64,000 nt of DNA, from contig CBDIHL010000040.1 of the NCBI GenBank assembly GCA_965279125.1, positions 62,001 to 126,000 of the forward strand, written 5' to 3'. This DNA is from Dinoroseobacter sp965279125. GTDB taxonomy: Bacteria; Pseudomonadota; Alphaproteobacteria; Rhodobacterales; Rhodobacteraceae. This document shows, one piece after another, positions 26,535-34,665 of the stretch (positions within the stretch are counted from its first letter, which is position 1; each line of letters opens with the position of its first letter). A program made the translations under genes and the position numbers. The notes under the pieces are model-generated. The model searched no databases. It was not told the origin of the DNA and saw only the letters and a program-made list of their open reading frames with translations.

Positions 26535-27967
26535 CAGGTCTTCTCCTCGAACTGTGCCCCGAGCGGCTTTAGAAGGTCAAATTGTGCGTTGAACGCGGCT
26601 TGAATACGCGCACGCAACCGCTCAACCTCCGAATGCAACCTTTGGATCATTTCCTTTTGGTTGGAGACATGTGCCACCTCAACGACGGTGCTCAAGTCTG
26701 GAAGCAAGATATCAGGCAACGGCGGTGAAATGTCAAAATACTGCGGCGGTGGGAGAGCGCCGCGATGCACCTGGTTCTCCGTCCTAAACGCTGCAAGCAG
26801 CGCTAAAAGTGAATTATCCGCGTCGCGAAATGCAGTGTGCAAACGAGACGCTGCAGACTCCTTATCTCCAATCGAAGACTCCGCCACCGCAATGGATTGG
26901 CGCGCAGAGTTCACGGTGGCGTCCAGAGTCGAAAGATGCCTGTTTTTGAGTTCTTCAAGCTCTTCCCTCAGTGCGGCCAATTCGTCCTCATATTCGTCCC
27001 TGGCAAGCGCGGCTCGCCGGGAAATCTTGCCGTAGCCGGGGTAGGGATCGTCAATCGCTCTACCATCCAGAAATGCAGCGGTGGCGAATACAAAGCTAAT
27101 AGCTGCCAACACCCAAGACATGATATCCAGCTGAAAGGTGTTGTTCAGGAGTGTATGAAACGCTGCAGAAGGTGCATCGAGAGATTGCGCCAACAGCGCA
27201 GCGCGCATATGCGCAATTGCCATTGCGATCGTGCCCGATACGGCCACCCACATAAAGATGCTCACGCCACCAAGCACTTTGAAGGCCGAGTTAGAGTGAT
27301 GCATGTAAATGCTAAGGCGAGCCCCAAAAAAGAAGGCCACCACGACATTCAACGCCGCAAGGACAGCAGCGTAAATAAATCCGCCGACCAATCCCGTGGT
27401 GAGTCCCTGGGCGAAAAAACCTGCATTCAGGAGACCTTCGACCACGACCAGCGCGACCAGCAGTAAGTGCTGCAGGACACTTGCCATCTGGGTGGGGTAC
27501 TGGGGAGCGCGATCGATTTGATGACTTGAGCGAAACTTGCTTAGCTCCCCCTGGGCGGCACGAGCCTCGCCCTCGATCTTGTTGAGAAGACTCTGCCTCT
27601 CCGACAGAAGTGATGCAGCATCCCGTGAAAACTCCTCGTCTGCGTGGAGCGCACGATTGACGTCTGATGTGATGTCGCAGCGCTGAAACGTCTCCTCGAT
27701 TGCACGGAGGCGCAAGTGTGCCCAGTCCACATAATCTTGCCGCGCCTTCTCTACCACTTGAACAACAGCCATCTCGGGACCGGTTAACGCCACTGCGTCG
27801 GAGCCAGGAACACCCGCACGACCGAGCCGCTCCCCCTCCTCGCGCAAGCGTAGCTCTCGCGTGATCTTTGCAACGTCAATAGGATATAGATCAGGGTGGC
27901 CCTTCCCGATCGCGCGCCGCTCGTCCCCGACGGTGAACCACCTCCAAAACCGCTTAAGAAACCCCAT
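26534..27967 (-). CDS. membrane protein with four TM helices and flanking coiled coils
   Basis: A 477-residue protein not assigned to a known family. Residues 1-155 are charged and partly coiled coil; four TM helices lie at about 165-186, 190-214, 229-253 and 281-301. Residues 315-395 and 430-465 are coiled coil. It is the first gene of the five-gene minus-strand operon (26534, 25728, 24104, 23052, 22495 ends) and is translationally coupled to the vWA gene. It may form a large membrane scaffold with the MotA-like protein. Confidence 0.6.
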   Translation of the reverse strand: MGFLKRFWRWFTVGDERRAIGKGHPDLYPIDVAKITRELRLREEGERLGRAGVPGSDAVALTGPEMAVVQVVEKARQDYVDWAHLRLRAIEETFQRCDITSDVNRALHADEEFSRDAASLLSERQSLLNKIEGEARAAQGELSKFRSSHQIDRAPQYPTQMASVLQHLLLVALVVVEGLLNAGFFAQGLTTGLVGGFIYAAVLAALNVVVAFFFGARLSIYMHHSNSAFKVLGGVSIFMWVAVSGTIAMAIAHMRAALLAQSLDAPSAAFHTLLNNTFQLDIMSWVLAAISFVFATAAFLDGRAIDDPYPGYGKISRRAALARDEYEDELAALREELEELKNRHLSTLDATVNSARQSIAVAESSIGDKESAASRLHTAFRDADNSLLALLAAFRTENQVHRGALPPPQYFDISPPLPDILLPDLSTVVEVAHVSNQKEMIQRLHSEVERLRARIQAAFNAQFDLLKPLGAQFEEKT

Positions 27968-28135
27968 CTTGGTACTCCCCCAAGGCCGAGATTAACATTT
28001 CTTTACCAGCGCAAGCACGACCCCACAGCAGCCCTCGTACCTAGGGTGCTGACTAGGCACCGTGATTGCCGGGTGGAGCTCAGGTGAGTTCTGGGCAACT
28101 GTCGGAGCAAATGACTAGACAAAAGCTCTACTTTG

Positions 28136-28161
28136 CATAATATAAGGTCTAAGTGGGTTAG
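28136..28161 (+). repeat. imperfect direct repeat, copy 2 (core TAAGTGGGTTAG)
   Basis: Nearly identical to 20348-20372 and in the same orientation. It lies 25 bp before the small P-loop gene and 169 bp upstream of the first gene of the membrane operon. The sequence CATAAT at its start could also serve as a -10 element for the plus-strand gene. Confidence 0.5.
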
Positions 28162-28185
28162 GAATTACGCTTGGAGGAGTTGAAA

Positions 28186-28614
28186 ATGAAGAAGAAGATC
28201 ATCGCTTTGTCCGGTCGCGCCAACTCGGGTAAGACTACGACATTGAATATTGCGTATGAGAAGTTGTGCTCGCTGAAAAGTGCGGTTGTACTTTGGCACG
28301 AGCCCATAGGGAGAGGCTTGGACTTCATCGCAGTGCTACGGCTGGGAAAGACCAGGGTAGGAGTAGTGAGTCAGGGCGACGAAGGCGACGCGCTAGAGGG
28401 AAATCTGCGTCGACTTGCAAATGAATCGTGCGCTCTAATTTTGTGTGCTACCCGGTCATATGGCTTTACGGTCGACGCTGTTGAAGATATGCACCCGCCC
28501 TATGAGCTCGAGTTCATTCGTAAAGTAATCGCGGTGGAGGAAACGGGCGGTCAATCTAATCGCCTACAAGCGGCCAGGATCGTGAACACGGTGTGCCTCC
28601 ATCTGGGGCTATAG
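28186..28614 (+). CDS. small P-loop NTPase-like protein
   Basis: A 142-residue protein with a Walker A motif near the N-terminus (GRANSGKTTT, residues 10-19). No clear Walker B follows beyond CALILCATRS near residue 88. GGAGGAG precedes the ATG at 28186. Its function is not recognised. It is divergent from the membrane operon and shares its upstream region, so it may belong to the same cassette as a regulator or switch; this is inference. Confidence 0.65.
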   Translation: MKKKIIALSGRANSGKTTTLNIAYEKLCSLKSAVVLWHEPIGRGLDFIAVLRLGKTRVGVVSQGDEGDALEGNLRRLANESCALILCATRSYGFTVDAVEDMHPPYELEFIRKVIAVEETGGQSNRLQAARIVNTVCLHLGL

Positions 28615-28785
28615 CTATCCCGAAACCCCGAATGCCTGTAGCACCAAGAGTTCCGAATTCGCTGAAGGAGAAGGTCGATCTGTTGAATGCCGTTTAAATC
28701 TGATCCAGTTAGAGCACTAATTTCCATGCAAACCTGACCCACGTAAGCCCTACCCTGCTAGTTTTAATAGCGGGGGAATTTAGGA

Positions 28786-29064
28786 GTGATAGACGTGGCG
28801 ACATTGAATGTCATCAGGCGATGGGCAATGCGAGAGCAGATGTCCATTCGCGAGATTGCAAGGCGTACAGGCCTCTCTCGCAACACAGTAAAGAAGTACC
28901 TGCGATCAGATGATCCAGAGCCGCGGTATGCCAAGAGAGTCAGCACTAGCCGGCTCGATCCCTATGCCGAAAAGCTAGCCGCATGGCTAGGAATAGAGGC
29001 TACAAAATCGCGGAAACAGCGGCGCACTTTACGGCAGATCCATACACAGCGTCTCTCTCACTAG
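28786..29064 (+). pseudogene. istA: IS21-family transposase IstA, N-terminal fragment
   Basis: About 92 residues from a GTG start match the IstA N-terminus: MIDVATLNVIRRWAMREQ, IREIARRTGLSRNTVKKYL and the following RLDPYAEKLAAWL. The frame stops after QIHTQRLSH. The DDE domain and istB are absent. It is a remnant of an IS21-type element inserted next to the Pycsar-like operon. Confidence 0.8.
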
Positions 29065-29099
29065 CGACGATAAGCACTTATCGATAGTCATACGCGTGC

Positions 29100-29693
29100 T
29101 TAAAACGTGAGCAGCCCGATCGCCGCGAGCCATGGGATGGCCGATAGGAAAGAGATCATCACGGACTTTCCGACCCAATCGTGCTTGTCGTTGGCGATCT
29201 CCGCATTCCGATATATCTGAGCAGAGTAGTCCGCGAGTAGCGTCTCGTCGGTGACCACTTGTAGGCTCTGGATGTAGTCAGGCCCGCTGAGCGCGCGCAC
29301 CTTGCCGAAAAACAACAGCGACCTGTCTGGCCCGCCGATGCGCGGCTTGAGCGCCATCGCGGCGCAGCCGATCGCCACCGCGGCCAATATCACGCAGGCG
29401 GTGCACGAGCCGAGCGCCCACGTCGACTTCTTGGTGGCCGCCGCGAACGCCGCGCCGAGACCCGCCAGCATCGCTACCTGAATAGTGACGACCACGCCGA
29501 CCTTCACCTCGGCTGCGGTGATCCAAGCGAGTTGACGCTCAAAAATCCACCGCGCCTCGACCAGACGGTCCTTGACGGACACTGCCGTCGGGGCTTGCGT
29601 CGGCGCCGGAGTTGGCCCGCCCCCTTGCTGGGCCGTCTGCGCATGCACGGGCGTAATCGTCGGCACTCCGGCCAGGGGCGTTGTCGTCGTCAT
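29100..29693 (-). CDS. pycTM: Pycsar-type transmembrane effector (PycTM-like, DUF5706 type)
   Basis: A 197-residue protein with a Pro/Thr-rich N-terminus and TM helices at about 63-86, 93-114 and 176-196. The segments SLLFFGKVRAL, YSAQIYRNAEIANDKHDWVG and the final TM helix follow the pattern of the Pycsar TM effector family. Such effectors bind a cyclic pyrimidine nucleotide and disrupt the inner membrane, killing the infected cell. AAGGAGG lies before the ATG. It is the last gene of the operon headed by the cyclase. Confidence 0.78.
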   Translation of the reverse strand: MTTTTPLAGVPTITPVHAQTAQQGGGPTPAPTQAPTAVSVKDRLVEARWIFERQLAWITAAEVKVGVVVTIQVAMLAGLGAAFAAATKKSTWALGSCTACVILAAVAIGCAAMALKPRIGGPDRSLLFFGKVRALSGPDYIQSLQVVTDETLLADYSAQIYRNAEIANDKHDWVGKSVMISFLSAIPWLAAIGLLTF

Positions 29694-29718
29694 CGTCTTC
29701 CTCCTTGGTTGCCTCGGC

Positions 29719-30273
29719 TCAGACCCATTTGGCCGCTTCGCGGCGCCATGCTATCCAAGTCCCCGAGAGCCGCTCGAGCGGCGTCTTGGGCGCTTGGACC
29801 TCCGCGCCCTCTTCGCACGCAACGCGTGCCTGCACGACATGCGTGCCACGACGGAACGCGTGTGCCGTTGCCTCGAACTCGCCGCCTCGGCCAAGCTTTA
29901 CGACGAGCAAGACGAGGAAATTGGCTGGCTGGACTCGCTCATCGATCAGCCCCTGCATTTGCCGCAAGTCGGTGCCGCTAGGCAGCGCCGGAAAGCTCGG
30001 GTGCGAGTGCCACTCCCCGAGGTAGTTGAAGCGCGAGTAGTTGTTGCCGGTGCGCGCGAGGAAGCGTCGGATGAACCTGCGGTGCGCGCTCGGATCGCGA
30101 ACGAAATGCGCCACCCCGCCGCCTGCACGCTGCACCGACAAGTCCACGACTAGGAAGCGGCCGCCTCCGAGATCCTCGCCCGCAAGCACGCCGCCTATTT
30201 CGCGGTCGCCCGCGCGCCGCAGCTCTCGGCGCAACTTTGCGGCCACGTTCGCCGGCAGCACAATCTCGATCAC
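29719..30273 (-). CDS. JAB/MPN-domain isopeptidase (Cap3-like)
   Basis: A 184-residue protein with an intact JAMM metal site: E25 in REIGGVLAGE, then H89 and H91 in GEWHSHPSFP, S99 and D102 in PSGTD. In type II CBASS the related Cap3 removes the conjugate made by Cap2. Here the GTG start overlaps the E2-E1 stop (GTGA), so the two are coupled. The longer frame from 30411 is antisense-like extension inside the E1 domain and is rejected. Confidence 0.85.
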   Translation of the reverse strand: MIEIVLPANVAAKLRRELRRAGDREIGGVLAGEDLGGGRFLVVDLSVQRAGGGVAHFVRDPSAHRRFIRRFLARTGNNYSRFNYLGEWHSHPSFPALPSGTDLRQMQGLIDERVQPANFLVLLVVKLGRGGEFEATAHAFRRGTHVVQARVACEEGAEVQAPKTPLERLSGTWIAWRREAAKWV

Positions 30274-31979
30274 GCGGCCTCCTTGGGAAGCAGCGCAGTC
30301 AAGGCCTCCACCGCCCTGGCCAGCTCCGCCTCGCTCACCGGCTGCGTCGAACGGTCCGCCGGCGCGCCGAGGTCGATGGGCCAGACGTCGAACGCGCCTG
30401 TGAAGATCCACTCCTTGCGTAACCCGATCATGTAGGCGGACTGCTCGAACGACGACTCGGGCGCGGCCAACAGCGTGTCGATCGCGAGCCTGGTCAAGCT
30501 TGCTGCGATCTGCGCCACGTCGGCGTCGTCAGCGACCATGGGCTCCCCGCCGGCTCCCTCGGCGCCGTAGTCGACAGTCGCCCTGGGCGGCTTCGGAAAA
30601 TCAGGATTGGCGCACCAAGCGTGGATGACCGCGCGCGCGTCGAGCGGAAAGGGGTCGAGGCCAGGGCGCGAGCGCGCGACCATGCCGCCGTAGCCGCCCC
30701 CGAACACGCGCCCCCACACCATCGCCCGCTTGCTCTCGACCACGACGCCAGCGGCGTAGTTGAAGCCGGCGTCGCTGCCGCTTGCGTCCACGATCAAGTC
30801 GCACTTGGCGAGCGCCGCAAGCGTGCCGTGCAGCGACCCGCTGCTCTCTTGACCGCCCAGGTTCAGCCTGCGCGCGTCGATCGTCGCGCCCGGCCGCAAA
30901 AGCTTTATCCGCTCGGCGAGCGCGTCGACCTTGTGAGCGCCGACCGAGCGCCAGTCAAGCTCGTGGCGCGAGATGTTCTCGGTGCCGAGCACGTCCTCGT
31001 CGATCAGCAAGAACTTGGCCACCCCGGCGCGCGCCAAGCTCGCAGCCACCTTACTGCCCATGGAGCCGGCGCCGAGTACGCCCACAAGCTTGTCGCCGAA
31101 CACCTCGCGACCAGGCGCCGCGCGTTGCCCAGGCTTGGGCGGCACGATCGCGTATTCGATCGCGGCGTCGTCCTTCGGATCGACGTGGAACGCCCGCAAG
31201 CCCGAGGGCAGCGACATCACCAGCGTCTCCGAGGACGCGAAGGCGAGCTCCGCGCCCAGAAGGAGCGAACGCAGCGCCCGCGCGCCGCTGGCCGCGGCGG
31301 CCTCGATTTGCCCGAGCCGCGCGTCGCCGGCGGGCAAGGCGAGCACGTGACCGGTCTCAAACTCGTATCGGCCGATCGGCTCCGGCAGAGTGGGGTCGCG
31401 CCACTCGGCGCCGTCACGCTCGGTGATCTTAACAACGAACAGCACGAAGTTGCGGCCGGTGACGAGCATCCGCGCAGTCATCGCGCGCGGCTCGCTGGCG
31501 GCCGCTACCGCGGCCGCCAGCGCCTCGGTCACAACAAGCCGCATTGGCTCCGAGCGCAGGCGCTGTCCCAGACTAACGCGATGCGAGGAGGGCACAATGC
31601 GTGACACGTCGGGGTCGCCAGTCGCCCCGGCTTCGGTCGACAAAAGCCGATAGGTGCTGCGCAGCACGTCGGCGCCGGTCACGTGCTCCTGCCAGTTGTC
31701 GGCGCGGTGCTCGATACACAGCTCGCCGCCGGCGCCGTATTGGTGGATGCTCCAGCGCTCACTGCTCTCGCGCGGCCGCACGGAGGGCGGCGCGAACGGG
31801 AAGATGTCGGGATATGCGAGCGTGACCGGCCGCCGGACTTCTCCGATCACTAGGTCGGCGTCCACGAACAACCCCTGGTCGAGCCGCCACTTGACGTTCT
31901 CGATCCACGGCTCGGCGGCAACCTCGCCAATGGCGTCCCGCTCCTGGTTGAATCGGCCGACGCGCGTGATAAACCACAT
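30270..31979 (-). CDS. fused E2-E1 ubiquitin-like conjugation enzyme (Cap2-like)
   Basis: A 569-residue protein. Residues 1-130 form a UBC-like E2 domain with C88 in GGELCIEHRADNWQEHV, the likely catalytic Cys. Residues about 295-450 form a ThiF/E1 domain: VGVLGAGSMGSKVAAS for ATP, FLLIDEDVLGTENISRH, and DLIVDASGS. C456 (HAWCANPDF) is a candidate E1 Cys. In type II CBASS, Cap2 ligates the C-terminus of the CD-NTase to target proteins. Its ATG overlaps the cyclase stop (TGATG) and its stop overlaps the JAB start, so all three are coupled. Confidence 0.85.
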   Translation of the reverse strand: MWFITRVGRFNQERDAIGEVAAEPWIENVKWRLDQGLFVDADLVIGEVRRPVTLAYPDIFPFAPPSVRPRESSERWSIHQYGAGGELCIEHRADNWQEHVTGADVLRSTYRLLSTEAGATGDPDVSRIVPSSHRVSLGQRLRSEPMRLVVTEALAAAVAAASEPRAMTARMLVTGRNFVLFVVKITERDGAEWRDPTLPEPIGRYEFETGHVLALPAGDARLGQIEAAAASGARALRSLLLGAELAFASSETLVMSLPSGLRAFHVDPKDDAAIEYAIVPPKPGQRAAPGREVFGDKLVGVLGAGSMGSKVAASLARAGVAKFLLIDEDVLGTENISRHELDWRSVGAHKVDALAERIKLLRPGATIDARRLNLGGQESSGSLHGTLAALAKCDLIVDASGSDAGFNYAAGVVVESKRAMVWGRVFGGGYGGMVARSRPGLDPFPLDARAVIHAWCANPDFPKPPRATVDYGAEGAGGEPMVADDADVAQIAASLTRLAIDTLLAAPESSFEQSAYMIGLRKEWIFTGAFDVWPIDLGAPADRSTQPVSEAELARAVEALTALLPKEAA

Positions 31980-33535
31980 CAGGCGAATCCCGCGGGTGTC
32001 TTCGAGGGCGACGCGGCGCGAGCCGGGAAGGAGAAGCCGGCCGCCACCGCCGCGGTAGCCGGGCGCAGCATCCCGCCGGCGCGGCTCGGCTCTGCATTCT
32101 TGGCCTCCTCGGCCTTCGCCAGCACCGCGAGAGCGGTGCTGTAGTCGAAGCCGGAGCGGCGCCGCGAGGCTCCGAAGTGATCGCGGAAAGGGACCGGCGC
32201 GATCTTGGCCAGTGCCTCGCCCATCGCGGTCTGCTGCCCGTCGCAGCGGCGCTGCTCCTCCTCGGAGCGCAGGACCGCTCGACCGACCACGCAGCGCACC
32301 ATCTCGCCCTTCATACCCAGCGCGTGATGGCTTGGGTGCCGTAATCGCAGCCCACCGCCAGGCCCATGCTGCCGACGTCCACGCCGGCGCCATCGAGCCG
32401 CTCGATAGCCAGCTTGAAGCCGCTGCGCAAGGCGGCGGCGCAAAGCAGAGCGTTCTTCGCGCTCTCCTCGGCGTCCGTGGTGGCCGCCGTCCCCTCGACC
32501 AGCACGCCATGCACACAGTCGCCGATGAAGCGGATTTTGCGGCCGGCGAAGTCGGCGTGGAGCGTCGCGTCGAGCTCCGCGCGCAGCACGTGCAGAGCCC
32601 TGACCACGTCCTTGGCCGACTCGTCGTCGTCGATGCGCTCGTCGACGTAGCTGGTGAAGCCGTCGATGTCGGCGTAGATCGAGACGCTATCTTGGCGCCG
32701 AGAATTCTTCGGTGTGAGCAACTCGAGGTCCAGCGTGGCGAACGGCGGCGTGTGCGCAGAGAACTCAAAGGCCCCGATGGGAAACTTCTCGAGGTCCTCC
32801 TTCCAGGTCTTGACCACCGAGTCCACCGTGATGCCCAGCTTCGCTTTGTCTTGCGAATTCTGGATCTCGTCGGTCGTCAGCGCGATGACGTCGACGTTGG
32901 ACACCTCGGACCATCCCACCGCGGCGCGCGCGTTGTTGGTCATGAAGATGCCCGCCTTGGAGCCGCCGCCAGCGCGCTTGGCCGCGAGGTTCGCGGCGCA
33001 GCCCAGGAACAGCGGCTCCCGGTGGGCCGCGTCGCCCGTTATTGACGGCTAGCGCCTCGCCCGAGTCGATGCCGACGCGGACCTTGGCGGCCGGCAAGGG
33101 ATCGTCGCCGCCTTCGCCGGTGCGCGCCAGCACGTCGATCATGAGCTGCGCGGTGGCCACCGCGCGGTGGACACGCTTGGACTCGTCATCGTAGGGCTTG
33201 GCGAACACTGCGTGGAGCCGCTGGTTGTGAAAGTCGACCTCAATTGCATCGACGTCAAGCAAGATGCTACGCGCGGCGCGAAAATGCAGGTTCAGGAAGC
33301 GCAAGGTCCGTCGGTGGACAGTGACACCCTCGAAGTTGGTCGTGCCCAGCATTTCGTCGAGGTTCAGGATGTCGACGTAGACGTGGACCCCGTCCACCCG
33401 GTAGGCCCTGCCGTTGGCGAGCCCGTTGAGGTCGGTGTCGCGGCCATAGTCGCGAATCTCCACCGTCTTTACTTCCTCCAGCCGCGCGTCAATGCGGTCC
33501 TGGGCCGTTTGCTTGTTCCAAGTACGCTTCGCCAT
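31979..33535 (-). pseudogene. pycC: Pycsar pyrimidine cyclase (PycC-like) with tandem cyclase domains; two indels in the reading frame
   Basis: Read through two single-base indels this is a 518-codon gene. Domain 1 (about residues 50-200) has HVYVDILNLDEM and ends REPLFLGCAANLAAK. Domain 2 (about 285-440) has SIYADIDGFTSYVDE, KIRFIGDCVHG and LGMKGEMVRCVVGRAV. Frame 1 covers 33535 to about 33025. An extra C in the GGG/CCC run at 33024-33026 shifts the frame, and a missing base near 32320 restores it. Coding similarity is continuous, so these may be sequence errors rather than decay. PycC enzymes make cCMP or cUMP on phage sensing. The end, AGFA, overlaps the E2-E1 start. Confidence 0.75.
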
Positions 33536-33658
33536 GTTTTGCTTTCCTTACCGCTGCAGGCCACACGCTAGATATGGGGTCCGGCAGATGCTGAGACCCT
33601 ATAGGTAGCGTCTACTTTACTTAAAACTGTGTTTTTGTACAGCCATAAACCGTTCCCG

Positions 33659-33883
33659 TCAACCCTTCGGCGGGTATGGGTCGTGGCCGTGGCTGTCCTT
33701 CGACTTGATTTGGCCGTTGCGGCCGTGGATCACCAGTTCCGTGCCTTGGTTCTGGGTGATCTCGCGGGCACGGTCAAGCGCGTCCTGCTTGCGGCCGAAC
33801 TGGCCCGTGTCACGCTTGGCGCCGGCTCCCCTGATTGCCCATCCGTCCTCGCGTGGGACGACATGCTGATTTCGTCTGCTCAT
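33659..33883 (-). CDS. DUF2188 family protein
   Basis: A 74-residue protein with the family pattern: NQHVVPREDGWAIRGAGAKR at the start, then ELVIHGRNGQIKSKDSHGHD. The function of DUF2188 is unknown. The ATG at 33883 follows CAGGGAC. It lies 123 bp upstream of the cyclase in the same direction and is divergent from the sigma-like operon. Confidence 0.85.
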   Translation of the reverse strand: MSRRNQHVVPREDGWAIRGAGAKRDTGQFGRKQDALDRAREITQNQGTELVIHGRNGQIKSKDSHGHDPYPPKG

Positions 33884-33925
33884 GGTCTGAGTCCCTGTTT
33901 GCGCAGCAAGATTGCTGCTGCTAAT

Positions 33926-33995
33926 GTGTGCGGTGGTTCGGCGATTTGCGGACATCGCCGGGCGGATGTCCGCGATCGCGAAAACGACCGCACAC
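33926..33995. promoter_or_regulatory. nested concentric palindrome in the divergent promoter region
   Basis: Inner arms GCGGACATC (33948-33956) and GATGTCCGC (33965-33973) are perfect complements. Outer arms GTGTGCGGT (33926-33934) and ACCGCACAC (33987-33995) are also perfect. Both share the centre between 33960 and 33961. It lies between the DUF2188/cyclase genes and the sigma-like/ImmA operon, and is a strong candidate operator for a dimeric or tetrameric regulator. Confidence 0.7.
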
Positions 33996-34020
33996 GTCGA
34001 TAGTGACTCTTGGAGGCGCA

Positions 34021-34665
34021 GTGGTAAGCAAAAGACTCCCGATTGAAATGGCGAGCGTCGATGAACTGATCGAGGCGCTCAGGAGGCTGACCGTGGACGA
34101 GAAGCTCCGGCTTTACCGCCAGGGCGACGCGATGGCGCTTGGCAGCGAATTCGCCGGCGGCCGCGAGTTGTTCAGCGAGGCCGTCAAGCGCGCCCTGATA
34201 GGTACCTCGGGCGAGCGCGCGGACGGGGAGCGGGGTCGGCCCTGGCCGAAGACGGTCGACCTAGTGGCTTTCCTCATGGAGTGCATGAGGAGCATCGCCA
34301 ACGGATCGCAGAACTCCATCAAGCAGAAAGTGGACCGCCGCGCCGAGGCGCTAGCCACGGAAGATGGCGAGGATAACTCCTACCTCTCCGCGCCGGAGCA
34401 CCACCACCGCAGCGTCGAGGAGGAACTGATTGAACGTGAAGAGCGGGAAGCACGCCAAGTGGCGGCCGAAGCCGACGTGGCCGCGATCCGCCGACTTTTC
34501 GCACAAGGGGATGTGGTCCACGAAATCATGGACGGCGAGGAGATCGGCATGATGCCCGACGAGATCCGGCAGGCCACTGGAATGACCGCCACGGCTTACG
34601 CCAGCGGCCGCAAGAAGCTGCGCCGCACCGTCGACAAACACTACCCGGGCAGGAGGAAAGCATGA
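34021..34665 (+). CDS. sigma-70-like DNA-binding protein
   Basis: A 214-residue protein. The middle is acidic and helical (EEELIEREEREARQ). The C-terminus has a region-4-like helix-turn-helix (DEIRQATGMTATAYASGRKK then LRRTVDKHY). It resembles small sigma-like regulators more than full ECF factors. GGAGG lies before the GTG at 34021. It is the first gene of a three-gene operon with a small protein and an ImmA/IrrE protease, an arrangement suited to a protease-released switch. Confidence 0.65.
   Translation: MVSKRLPIEMASVDELIEALRRLTVDEKLRLYRQGDAMALGSEFAGGRELFSEAVKRALIGTSGERADGERGRPWPKTVDLVAFLMECMRSIANGSQNSIKQKVDRRAEALATEDGEDNSYLSAPEHHHRSVEEELIEREEREARQVAAEADVAAIRRLFAQGDVVHEIMDGEEIGMMPDEIRQATGMTATAYASGRKKLRRTVDKHYPGRRKA

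Noticed and set aside
30621..31604. Long plus-strand frames opposite the E2-E1 gene
   Set aside because: Arg/Ala-rich composition typical of antisense reading in GC-rich DNA; no family features.
31979..32314. A separate small gene between cyclase and E2-E1
   Set aside because: It overlaps the apparent cyclase stop by ATGA, but LGMKGEMVRCVVGRAV continues the second cyclase domain, so it is read as the shifted C-terminus of the cyclase.
30270..32768. An 832-residue minus-strand frame
   Set aside because: Only the part from 31979 onward is the E2-E1 protein. The upstream part is Arg/Ser-rich shadow of the cyclase in another frame.
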